This document shows positions 16,650 through 24,646 of a stretch of 50,903 nt of DNA, piece after piece (position 1 is the first letter of the stretch; each line of letters opens with the position of its first letter). The notes below the pieces were generated by a model. It worked only from the letters and a program-made list of their open reading frames with translations. It did no database searches and had not been told where the DNA came from. The DNA comes from Paracidovorax anthurii. GTDB lineage: Bacteria > Pseudomonadota > Gammaproteobacteria > Burkholderiales > Burkholderiaceae_C. A program made the position numbers and the translations under genes. The stretch is from the NCBI RefSeq assembly GCF_003269065.1, contig NZ_QLTA01000040.1:1-50903 (forward strand), given 5' to 3'.

Positions 16650-17837
16650 ATGATGGATTCCATCTACCGGGGAATGATTTTGAGACGTCGTGAGTTCACC
16701 TCGCTTTTTAGCGGCACGGCCCTTGGCTCACTCACGGGCCTCGCCGTGTCTGTATCTGGTTGCGCGGCGCCACGGAAGCGCACCGAGAGTTGGGCTGTCA
16801 CCACGGCCGATGACGACAAACTTGTTGATCGCGAAGCCTTGCGCACCATGGCGGATCGGCTCGCCACATCGGGAGCCAACATCCATTCGATCCTCGTCGT
16901 TCGCCAAGGAAATCTGGTGTTCGAGCGCTACTTCACAGGCAAGGACGAGGTTCCGGTCAGCTTTCTTGGCACTCGCGTCGAGGACGTTACTTTCGATGCC
17001 CATGAACTTCACTCGCTGAAATCGGTGTCCAAGAGCGTTTCATCGCTGGTCGTTGGAATCGCGATTGACCAAGGTTTGATACGCAGCCTTGACGAGCCAA
17101 TCCTCAGTTTTTTCCCCGAGCTAGCGGATATCCGCACACCCGAGAGGGATCGTCTCCTCTTGCGCCACGCGCTGGGCATGACCTTGGGTTTGCAATGGGT
17201 CGAGGCCATGCCGGGGAATAACTCGGCAAACGACGAGGTGCGGATGTATACGTCGGGCGACGCCTGCCGCTATGTGCTCACTCGCCCAGTGGTCGCTCCG
17301 CCCGGGGAGCAATTCTTCTACAACACCGGTGCGCTGGCGCTCATCTCTGCGATCGTGCGTAAGACGACCGGGCAGCCGCTCGACGAATTCGCGCGTGCGC
17401 ATCTCTTCAAGCCGCTCGGAATATCAGGCGAGCAGTGGGACCGGATCGGCCGCGACACCGACGCTGGTGGTGGGCTGCACCTACGCCCGCGCGACATGGC
17501 TCGAATCGGGCAGCTCGTTCTCGACGGAGGCCGCTGGAATGATCGCCAAATTGTGTCCAAGGCCTGGATCGAAACATCCACCTCTACTCTGATCAAGGGG
17601 ACGGATGGTGAAGATTACGGTTACCTGTGGTGGACCGGCCACGCCCGCCACAACCGCAAGGATGTGAGCTGGGTTGCAGCTCAGGGGCGAGGCGGCCAGA
17701 ACATACGGATCGTCCGTGAGATGGGATTGGTTGTAGTGGTCACGGCAGGCTATTACCAGGACTACAGTCCGCAAGCATTTAAAACGCTAGACAGCATCTT
17801 CACTGACGTCCTCAAAGCGACTTCCTCTCCTGCCTGA
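16650..17837 (+). CDS. Serine hydrolase of the beta-lactamase/class C family, exported lipoprotein
   Basis: A 395-residue predicted esterase or 6-aminohexanoate-oligomer-hydrolase-like protein. The N-terminus carries twin arginines (MILRRREFTSLF) and a hydrophobic stretch ending in a lipobox-like VSGC, suggesting Tat export and lipid anchoring. The SxxK nucleophile is in LKSVSKSVSSLVVG (about residue 130), the tyrosine of the YxN motif in FFYNTGALAL, and the third box near GRGGQNIR. Start is uncertain: ATG at 16650, 16653 or 16674; the last has GGGG too close. Codon use is less GC-biased than the neighbours and it is flanked by IS remnants, so it is probably acquired. The actual substrate is unknown. 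Confidence 0.85.
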   Translation: MMDSIYRGMILRRREFTSLFSGTALGSLTGLAVSVSGCAAPRKRTESWAVTTADDDKLVDREALRTMADRLATSGANIHSILVVRQGNLVFERYFTGKDEVPVSFLGTRVEDVTFDAHELHSLKSVSKSVSSLVVGIAIDQGLIRSLDEPILSFFPELADIRTPERDRLLLRHALGMTLGLQWVEAMPGNNSANDEVRMYTSGDACRYVLTRPVVAPPGEQFFYNTGALALISAIVRKTTGQPLDEFARAHLFKPLGISGEQWDRIGRDTDAGGGLHLRPRDMARIGQLVLDGGRWNDRQIVSKAWIETSTSTLIKGTDGEDYGYLWWTGHARHNRKDVSWVAAQGRGGQNIRIVREMGLVVVVTAGYYQDYSPQAFKTLDSIFTDVLKATSSPA

Positions 17838-17891
17838 GTTGGGACGCCACACCGCCTGCACATGCGATATCCGCATTCGGCCAATGGACTA

Positions 17892-18748
17892 AGACCGGCT
17901 AACACGACCATTCGACGAAGCGCGGACAGATGATTGCCGCGGCCAGCGTGAGCAGTGCCCTGTGAATGTCCAGCCTGCGTTCAAAGCGAATGCGCCGCTT
18001 GCCGAATCCGGCAAACCGCGCATGGGTCCTCTCCACCACCCAGCGATGCTTTCCCAGCCGTTTGCTGTTCTCGATGCCTCGCCTGGCAATCCTGCTTTTG
18101 ATGCCGTGACTGCGCAGGTGTGCCCTGCATCTCGCATAGTCGCAGCCCTTGTCCGCATGCAGTTTCGATGGCCAACGGCGTGGCCTGCCGCGTAGTCCCT
18201 TGACTGCCGGAAGTGCATCGATGCACTTCTCGAACATGATGGAGTCGTGTCGGTTCGCACCACTGACCAGCACCACCAACGGGATGCCCCGCGCGTCTAC
18301 GACGATGTGCCGTTTGCTTCCGAGCTTGCCCCGGTCCGTAGGGTTGGGGCCTGTTTCCTGGCCCCCCGGGGGCTTAGCACCGATGAGCCATCGATGCTGG
18401 CTCGGCTCCAATCAATCTGGTCGTGGCATGGCCTGATGCAGCTTGTCCCACACGCCTGCGGCATTCCAATCCCTCAGCCGTCGCCAGCAAGTCATGCCGC
18501 TGCCCCATCCCAATGATTGAGGAAGGTCTTCCCAGGGGAGGCCTGTGTGCAGCACGAACAGGATGCCGTTGAGGGCCGCTTCATCGCTCACCTTGAGGCA
18601 GCGTGGGCCGCCCCTGGTTGAGGGCGTGAAGGCGGGAATCAGGGGCTGCAGCTGTTTCCACAGCTCTTTGCTAACAGGGCGTCAGGACATCAACCGCCAA
18701 GCCTACCTGCTCTTGGCAATGTTTTTGACAAGTCGTGTTAGCCGGTCT
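17892..18748 (-). mobile_element. IS427-type IS5-family element, decayed
   Basis: The termini AGACCGGCTAACACGAC (17892 inward and 18748 inward) are perfect inverted repeats. Extended by the flanking CTA/TAG they form a 20-bp repeat, with TA on both sides as expected for IS427-type insertion. At 857 bases it is the normal size for the group. It is nested inside the larger island at 15967-18769. Confidence 0.85.
17899..18690 (-). pseudogene. IS427-type transposase with frameshifts
   Basis: The minus strand first encodes PRCLKVSDEAALNGILFVL and LPWEDLPQSLGWGSGMTCW, then stops at a TGA just after HQAMPRPD. The next segment (IDWSRASIDGSSV) is in another frame, and a third frame carries TGPNPTDRGKLGSKRHIVVD through to the C-terminal KHRWVVERTHARF and the stop at 17899. 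At least two frameshifts split the DDE domain. The catalytic-looking residues are still present in pieces, so decay is recent. Confidence 0.88.
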
Positions 18749-18752
18749 TAGA

Positions 18753-18769
18753 AGACTTTGGACACGTTC
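18753..18769 (-). repeat. Solo inverted-repeat end matching the IS at 15967
   Basis: AGACTTTGGACACGTTC matches the right end of the deleted IS5-type copy (16555-16571) with one mismatch and is followed by TCA. No transposase sequence is attached to it. It marks the outer right boundary of the island. Confidence 0.82.
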
Positions 18770-18947
18770 TCACGGATACCGCCCCGCAGCCCTGCCACGC
18801 CGGCATGGCGCCGCGACGGCCCGGCACGGCCGAAGCCGGCCACCCCTTCCCGTCTCCATTGCGCCTCGGAGGCACCTCCGCCCGGACCGCCATGCCCGCT
18901 GGCGCGCCCTGCCCTACACCGCCCATCCGCACCGGCCACGGCGCATG

Positions 18948-19020
18948 ATTTCGATAACATGCGGAAGTTTCATAAACAACAACGAATATCTTATAAAAAT
19001 AAAATTTATATCAGACATAA
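18948..19020 (+). promoter_or_regulatory. AT-rich promoter-like region before the DUF849 fusion gene
   Basis: The 341 bases between the island and the gene at 19114 hold no supported gene. The last part contains a strikingly AT-rich block (ATATCTTATAAAAATAAA, then TTTATATCAGACATAAG) in an otherwise GC-rich setting. It is suitable for a promoter or regulator site, but no clear -35/-10 pair can be chosen. AGGAG at 19101-19105 serves the gene start. Confidence 0.5.
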
Positions 19021-19113
19021 GCCTGCCTGCGCGGGCATTCCCCCTCCTGCGCCCCTGAAATCCCTATTCCCCCTTCAATAATGGGGCACCGAATAATCAA
19101 AGGAGACAAGGGA

Positions 19114-22100
19114 ATGCAGGACATATTCATTACCGCGGCGCCCGTGGGCGCGGTTCCCCGCAACATCGACCCCCAGGGCCCCAAGTATTTCCCCGCGGCC
19201 CTCGTGCAGGAAATCCCCTATCTCCAGGCGGCCCTGGAGAACGACAAGGGCTGGGAAACCGTGGAAAAAGGCGGCCTCGTTGCCAGCGAATCCACCCGGA
19301 TCGCGGCCGACTCCGAATTCATCCGGAATATCGCCCCCACGGTCGCTCAAATCAGCGACCTGCTTCAGGAAACCGGCCTGCTGGAGAAATCCGGCATTCT
19401 CCAATACCAGGCACCCGATAATCCCGCCATTCGCCGGCTGGACGCCGAATGGTTCCGCAGGATTCCCCGCAAGAAAATCGCCAGCGAACTGGTGCTGCAC
19501 CTGACGAGCCAGGGCTGGGTGGGCGACGGCGCCGGCGGCCTGGCCTGGAAGCATGCCGGGTTCGTGGAGTCCTGCATCCCGCCCCGGCTCGTGGACCTGC
19601 TGCGGCTGGGCGCCCCGGGAGCCGTGGACGGCCTGATCGCCGCGGGCTGGCGCCTGGCAGGCCCCGGCTACGCGCTGTCGAGCAAGGGGGCCTCCCCCTG
19701 GCTTCCGATCACCCCCGAGGCCATCGTGGAGGAAAGCGTGGCGGCGGCCCGCGAGGGGGCGGCCATCCTTCACCTGCACACCCGCGAGCGCGCGGACGAA
19801 TGCGCCTGGAACCTGCCCTGGTCGCCCCTGCCGGTGGCGCTGGGCTCGCAGGCCAACCGGATCGTGCCGGCGGACTACGACGGCATCGTGCCGCGCCTGC
19901 GGGCCGAGGCGCCCCTGGCCCTCCTCAACCTCTCCACCAGCGTGCGCGGCGGTGGCGATTCCGAAAGCGCCATCCGGCGGGAGCACCTGAAGGCCTACGG
20001 GCCCGACGGGATGGCCCCCGACATGTCTTCCCTGAGCCCCGGCGAGGTGCTATTCCAGGCCGGCGGCGGATACCGGAACACCCCGGCATTCCTCGAACAG
20101 CAGCTCGCCCATGGGCGCACGCACGCCGTGCGCCCCGAGGTCGAGGTCTTCAACCGCACGATCCTGCGGGAGACGCTGGGCCCCTTCAAGGCGCGGCTGG
20201 CCGAGGCCGGCACGCCGTGCCTGCTGATGCTGGTGGCGGGCGTGGACCAGCACCGCCGCGCCGGCGACACGCTGGAGGACGACTCCCTCATCCCCGCCGC
20301 GCAGCGCCAGGAAATCTTCTCGCTGCTGCAGGCCGGGGAGCCCGCCGACATCGATCGGGCCCTCGACATGACCGTGGCGGCACTGGCCCCCATCGTGGAA
20401 GAGATCCGCCGGCACCTGCCCGGCGCCAAGGTCTCCACGCTGATGCCCGGGCCCATGCAGCAACTACTGGCCCGCGTGGCCGTGCGGCTGCGGCTCGACG
20501 GCGTGCGCGTGGGGCTGGAGGACGGGCTCACGGTGTTCGACCGCACCGTGCCCGGGGGCATCCGCAAGGGCCGCACCGCCGAGCAGGTGCGCCAGATTCG
20601 CGAGGAACTGGAGGCGCTCGGCTGCCACGTGCTCTCCGCGGAGGACACCCGCCGCGTGCTGCGCATGCCCGCCGCCACGGAATCGCTCTTCCTCGCGGCG
20701 ATGGACGCCACCGCGCACCTCGCCTTCACCGGCGACCTCGCGCCCGGCCATGCCATGGCCACGCTGGCGGGGGCCCTGCGTCCGCTGCGCCCAGCCTTCG
20801 AGCGCCGCGAGCAATGGCTCCGGGAGCGGTTGGCGCGGCAGGCCCGGGGCGACACCGGCAACGCCGCGCGCGCGGTGCGCGACCTGGTCCGGCAGGCCGG
20901 CCTGTACGTGCGCTACTTCGTCGAGGAGCGCGACCGCTACCCCGCCGAGGGCGCGGGCGCGTTCCGCAATCTCTACGAGATCCAGTCGCTCAACTACGCC
21001 TGGGAACTGCTCCAGGAGGCCGGGCAGGACGCATCGTTCTACGAGAACGCGCTCCAGGACCTGGCCCGGGCCTGCGACATCGGTCCCCAGGGCTTCCTCA
21101 CGCTGCCGCACCAGAGGAAGAGCGCGGACCTGCGGTTCCTCGAATACCTGGTGTCGCTCTCTTGCGGCTTCAGCCCGGACCGGCGGGACGTGCAGAACCT
21201 CGGGCTGCGGCTGCGCCCCGGGTACAACGCCTTCCTCGCCACGCTCTTCAAGGCCGTCGAGGAGGAATACCGGCGCCTGCGCGCGGCCAGCCAGGCTGAA
21301 CCCAAGTCCGCCGGCCTCCTGGCCTTCCAGGTCGGCACGGGCGACGGCGCGGCGGACACCCTCGCGCCGCAGGAGCTGCGGCGGCACCTCCGGCAGAGCC
21401 ACTGGATCGTCCTGCCCAGCACCCCCACCACGCACTATGCGGAAGGCATCAAGCTCTCCCGGGGGCTGGGCGCGACCTTCCTCTCGCACCTGCAGCGCCT
21501 GCTGCCCCGCCATGCGCCCTCGCTGCGGCTCGTGGGCTTCGTGCATTCGGGGCGGGACGAGAACGGCGCCCCGCTGATCGAGGCCAGCATGCTGAACAAC
21601 CGCTTCCTGCTGGGCACAGAGCGGCACGCCAGCATCGTGGGGCATTCGTCGCGGCTGCTCTACGAGGCCATCCTGCTGCCCCAGCTGGTGGAGCAGCCGG
21701 AGCGGCTGCTGCGCACGCCCGGCGGCACCGTGGCGCGCGAGGCCGGCGTGCCGCTCTACGAGGACCGCAGCCCCGCCCGGCGGATCGACTTCCGCGCCAT
21801 CGAGGACCTCCCGCCGCTGCGCTTCCTGGCGCACAGCTCCGGCATCGCGACCATGCAGCAGATGGACAACGCCATGCGCCAGGACCTGGAGCTGCTGGGC
21901 TACTCGCACCTGGAGCAGACCGAGCTGTTCAACCGCAACGTCGTGGTGTCGTTCGCCTCGGCCGCCGACATCCACCCCGACGTCTCCGGCACCCCGACCG
22001 TGGACGTCACGGCCTACAACGACATCCGCAGCATGGCGGGCACGACCACGCCCGACTACCTGATCCACGACGCGCACCGGCGCCGGCAGGCCCGGGCCGC

Positions 22101-22377
22101 CAGCGACGAGAACCACCGCTACGACGCCACCGAATGGAAGCTCATCCGGGGCGCGGCCGGCAAGACCGTGCTGCGGCGCACCGGCGTCTTCCTGCGGGAG
22201 GACCCCGTGCGCCAGCACGACGGGCATTCCATCCGCCGCTACCTGGAGGGCGCCCCCGAGGCCGTCGCGGTGCTGCTGGGGCAACTGCACTCGATGTCCG
22301 GCGCGCCGCGCTTCGACTTCACGCTGCGGCGGCTGGCCTCCACGCAGGCGCCGGTGGCCGAGGAGCAGCAGGCATGA
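19114..22377 (+). CDS. Giant protein with split BKACE (DUF849) domain and unknown C-terminal half
   Basis: A 1,087-residue cytoplasmic protein. Strand 1 of the barrel is IFITAAPVGA (about 5-14). About 180 residues without recognised similarity follow. The DUF849 fold then resumes at WLPITPEAIVEESVAAA (about 198), with the zinc-binding HLH at 220-222 and the second conserved GLED at 467-470 (Glu469 as likely third ligand). Beta-keto acid cleavage enzymes condense a beta-keto acid with acetyl-CoA and split it. Ordinary members are about 300 residues, with HxH near residue 46. Residues from about 510 to 1087 match nothing I recognise. Start chosen at 19114 because AGGAG lies 8 bases before it. 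It overlaps the next gene by 4 bases. Confidence 0.7.
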   Translation: MQDIFITAAPVGAVPRNIDPQGPKYFPAALVQEIPYLQAALENDKGWETVEKGGLVASESTRIAADSEFIRNIAPTVAQISDLLQETGLLEKSGILQYQAPDNPAIRRLDAEWFRRIPRKKIASELVLHLTSQGWVGDGAGGLAWKHAGFVESCIPPRLVDLLRLGAPGAVDGLIAAGWRLAGPGYALSSKGASPWLPITPEAIVEESVAAAREGAAILHLHTRERADECAWNLPWSPLPVALGSQANRIVPADYDGIVPRLRAEAPLALLNLSTSVRGGGDSESAIRREHLKAYGPDGMAPDMSSLSPGEVLFQAGGGYRNTPAFLEQQLAHGRTHAVRPEVEVFNRTILRETLGPFKARLAEAGTPCLLMLVAGVDQHRRAGDTLEDDSLIPAAQRQEIFSLLQAGEPADIDRALDMTVAALAPIVEEIRRHLPGAKVSTLMPGPMQQLLARVAVRLRLDGVRVGLEDGLTVFDRTVPGGIRKGRTAEQVRQIREELEALGCHVLSAEDTRRVLRMPAATESLFLAAMDATAHLAFTGDLAPGHAMATLAGALRPLRPAFERREQWLRERLARQARGDTGNAARAVRDLVRQAGLYVRYFVEERDRYPAEGAGAFRNLYEIQSLNYAWELLQEAGQDASFYENALQDLARACDIGPQGFLTLPHQRKSADLRFLEYLVSLSCGFSPDRRDVQNLGLRLRPGYNAFLATLFKAVEEEYRRLRAASQAEPKSAGLLAFQVGTGDGAADTLAPQELRRHLRQSHWIVLPSTPTTHYAEGIKLSRGLGATFLSHLQRLLPRHAPSLRLVGFVHSGRDENGAPLIEASMLNNRFLLGTERHASIVGHSSRLLYEAILLPQLVEQPERLLRTPGGTVAREAGVPLYEDRSPARRIDFRAIEDLPPLRFLAHSSGIATMQQMDNAMRQDLELLGYSHLEQTELFNRNVVVSFASAADIHPDVSGTPTVDVTAYNDIRSMAGTTTPDYLIHDAHRRRQARAASDENHRYDATEWKLIRGAAGKTVLRRTGVFLREDPVRQHDGHSIRRYLEGAPEAVAVLLGQLHSMSGAPRFDFTLRRLASTQAPVAEEQQA

Positions 22378-23783
22378 CGCGCATCGCCATCATCGGCGCG
22401 GGCTGCAGCGGCACCCTGGTGTGCCGCAACCTGGTGCCCGCGGCGCAGAAAGGGCTGGTCTCGGCCGTCACGATCTTCGACGCCTCGGGAGACTTCGGGC
22501 CGGGCCTGCCCTACGACGCCGAGTCCACGTCCGACGCATTCATCCTCAACATGACCGCGTCCACGCTGGGGATCGGCGAGCCGCCGGACGACTTCCTGGA
22601 CTGGCTCGCCAGCCAGGGGCATGGCGGCGGCTACGTGCCCCGGCGCATGTTCGGCCAGTACCTGCGCACCGCGCTGGCCAACGCGGTGCGCGACCTGGAG
22701 GACGCCGGGGTCGCCGTGCGGCGCGTGGCCCACCCGGTCGCGGACATCGGCAGAACCGCCCGCGGCTACGCCATCGCCGCGCCGCCGGGGGACGCCCTGC
22801 ACTTCGACCGCGTGGTGCTGGCCATCGGCCACCTGCGCAAGGTCTCTCCGTTCGGCGCGCACGAGCGGTATTTCGCCAATCCCTACCACGCCCTGCGCGC
22901 CATCGCGCAGACCATCCCGGCCGAGGCCTCGGTGGGCATCCTCGGCAGCAAGCTGACGGCCATCGACATGGCGCTGCAGCTGCGGGAGATGGGCGTGCGC
23001 CGCATCCACATGCTCTCGCACTCGGGACGCCTGCCCCTGGTGCGCGGCGTGGTGCCCGCCACGGGCGACTTCCGCACGGAGATCCCGCTGGAGCCGCGCG
23101 CCGGCGTGCGCGGCTTCTTCCGGGCCTTCACCACGTCGCGGGCGTTCGAGGCGGAGTACCCCGGCTTCTTCACGATCCGCGATCCCCGCCAGCGGCTGGA
23201 CCTGGAAATCGCCGCGGCCGCCCGGCCCCGGCCCTGGCAGCTCTTCCTGGACGGCACCAAGCACTTCGTCGATGCCTACTGGCAGCACATGGACGGGCCG
23301 CAGCAACGCCTCTTCCATCGCAAGTACAAGGGCCTCTGGATGAGCTACCGGCATCCCATGCCGCTGGACAACGCGCTCAAGATACGCCGCATGCTGGACG
23401 AGGGCAGCCTCGCCATCCACGGGGGCTACCGCTCCATCGGCCGCAGCGGTGCGGGCTTCGCGGCCCAGCTGGCCTCGGGCAGCCTGCCCGTGGACTACGC
23501 GATCGACGCCACCGGCGTCTCCGGCAACATCGGCCGCATCGAGGACCCCCTGGTCTCGCGCCTCATCGACAAGGGCATGCTGCTCCAGCACCCGGGGGGC
23601 GGCATCCAGGTGCACCAGGACTCGTTCCGCGTCGAGGGCGAGCCCGGCCTCTTCGCCATCGGCCCCCTCACGCAGGGCACCTGGTTCTATGTGTCCGCCG
23701 TGGAAAGGCTCAAGATCCACGCCCATGCGCTAGCCCATGCGCTGGTGCATTCCTCTGCGGCCCCCGCGCACGCGCCGGCATGA
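22374..23783 (+). CDS. FAD/NAD(P)-binding oxidoreductase-like protein
   Basis: A 469-residue protein with an N-terminal Rossmann motif RIAIIGAGCSGTLVCRNL (about 3-20), a DASGDFGPGLPYD segment, and a second nucleotide-binding turn VGILGSKLTAIDMALQL (about 180-196). This is the pattern of NAD_binding_9-type flavoproteins. Near the C-terminus IDATGVSGN and LFAIGPLTQGTWFY resemble the closing flavin-binding part of such enzymes. It could be an N-hydroxylating or Baeyer-Villiger-like monooxygenase, or an oxidase; the reaction is not assignable. Its ATG overlaps the stop of the DUF849 fusion (ATGA), so the two are translationally coupled and very probably act on one pathway. Confidence 0.8.
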   Translation: MTRIAIIGAGCSGTLVCRNLVPAAQKGLVSAVTIFDASGDFGPGLPYDAESTSDAFILNMTASTLGIGEPPDDFLDWLASQGHGGGYVPRRMFGQYLRTALANAVRDLEDAGVAVRRVAHPVADIGRTARGYAIAAPPGDALHFDRVVLAIGHLRKVSPFGAHERYFANPYHALRAIAQTIPAEASVGILGSKLTAIDMALQLREMGVRRIHMLSHSGRLPLVRGVVPATGDFRTEIPLEPRAGVRGFFRAFTTSRAFEAEYPGFFTIRDPRQRLDLEIAAAARPRPWQLFLDGTKHFVDAYWQHMDGPQQRLFHRKYKGLWMSYRHPMPLDNALKIRRMLDEGSLAIHGGYRSIGRSGAGFAAQLASGSLPVDYAIDATGVSGNIGRIEDPLVSRLIDKGMLLQHPGGGIQVHQDSFRVEGEPGLFAIGPLTQGTWFYVSAVERLKIHAHALAHALVHSSAAPAHAPA

Positions 23784-23837
23784 TGCACGGCGCCACCCAC
23801 CCGAACCTCTCCCACTGACAGCCACCGCTTCTCTTTT

Positions 23838-24575
23838 ATGGATACCACCATCGCCATCGTTGTCCTCGGCGCCGTCGCCGGCGGATTCGTGCAGGGCCTC
23901 TCCGGGTTCGCCTTCGGCCTGACCGCCATGTCGTTCTGGGCCTGGGCGGTCGATCCCCGGCTGGCCGCGTCCCTGGCCGTTTTCGGCGCGCTCACCGGGC
24001 AGGTCATCGCCGCGTTCTCGGTCCGGCGCGGGTCGCATTTCTCGTCCCTCTGGCCGTTCCTCGCCGGGGGGATCGCCGGCATTCCGCTCGGCGTGGCGGT
24101 CCTGCCCCACCTGGACATCCGCCTCTTCAAGCTGGTGCTGGGCACGCTGCTGGTGCTCTGGTGCCCCGCCATGCTGTGGGCCAAGAACCTGCCGGCCGTC
24201 ACCTGGGGCGGCCGGCTGGCCGATGGCGTGGTCGGCACCCTCGGGGGCGTGCTGGGCGGCATCGGCGGCTTCACGGGCACGGCGCCCACGCTCTGGTGCA
24301 CGCTCAAGCGCTGGGACAAGGACCAGCAGCGCGCCGTGATCCAGAACTTCAACCTCGCGACACTGGCCGTCACCATGGGCATCTACGTGTTCAGCGGCGT
24401 CGTCACGCGCGAGGCGCTGCCGCTCTTCGCCATCGTCGCTCCCGCCATGCTGGTGCCGACCCTGCTGGGCTCGCGCGTCTACACCGGCATCTCGGACGTG
24501 ACGTTCCGCAAGCTGGTGCTCAGCCTGCTCACGCTTTCCGGCATCGCGCTGATCGCCTCGGGCCTGCGCGCCTGA
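23838..24575 (+). CDS. TauE/SafE (TSUP) family permease
   Basis: A 245-residue inner-membrane protein with about eight hydrophobic segments, the repeated-half pattern of TSUP proteins and the conserved glycine-rich GGVLGGIGGFTGTAPTLW segment (about 135-152). Family members move sulfite, sulfonates or small organic anions, mostly outward. It starts 54 bases after the flavoprotein gene on the same strand, with no terminator between, so it is likely the third gene of the cassette and may import the substrate or export the product. Direction and cargo are unknown. Confidence 0.85.
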   Translation: MDTTIAIVVLGAVAGGFVQGLSGFAFGLTAMSFWAWAVDPRLAASLAVFGALTGQVIAAFSVRRGSHFSSLWPFLAGGIAGIPLGVAVLPHLDIRLFKLVLGTLLVLWCPAMLWAKNLPAVTWGGRLADGVVGTLGGVLGGIGGFTGTAPTLWCTLKRWDKDQQRAVIQNFNLATLAVTMGIYVFSGVVTREALPLFAIVAPAMLVPTLLGSRVYTGISDVTFRKLVLSLLTLSGIALIASGLRA

Positions 24576-24602
24576 ACGCCACGGCCCGGCCCGGCGGCGC
24601 CA

Positions 24603-24626
24603 GGCTGCCCCCGCGCGGGGGCAGCC
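24603..24626. terminator. 24-bp GC-rich perfect palindrome, possible terminator
   Basis: The sequence from GGCTGCCCCCG to CGGGGGCAGCC is self-complementary and lies between the convergent permease and RCC1-like genes. The hairpin would be very stable, but no T-tract follows on either strand, so termination is only likely. Confidence 0.5.
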
Positions 24627-24646
24627 GGGCCGGGCCCCCGGCCATC

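Larger units (their letters stand above)
15967..18769. mobile_element. Composite IS island bounded by IS5-type ends and TCA repeats
   Basis: The left end reads GAACGTGTTCAAAGTCT inward (15967-15983). The right end (18753-18769) reads GAACGTGTCCAAAGTCT inward, one mismatch in 17. Both outer flanks are TCA (15964-15966 and 18770-18772), the TNA duplication expected of IS1031-type IS5 elements. Inside are a deleted IS copy whose own right end (16555-16571) is not followed by TCA, a serine hydrolase gene, and a second decayed IS5-family element. The simplest reading is that the whole 2.8 kb moved, or arose by insertions and deletions, as one unit. Confidence 0.75.
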
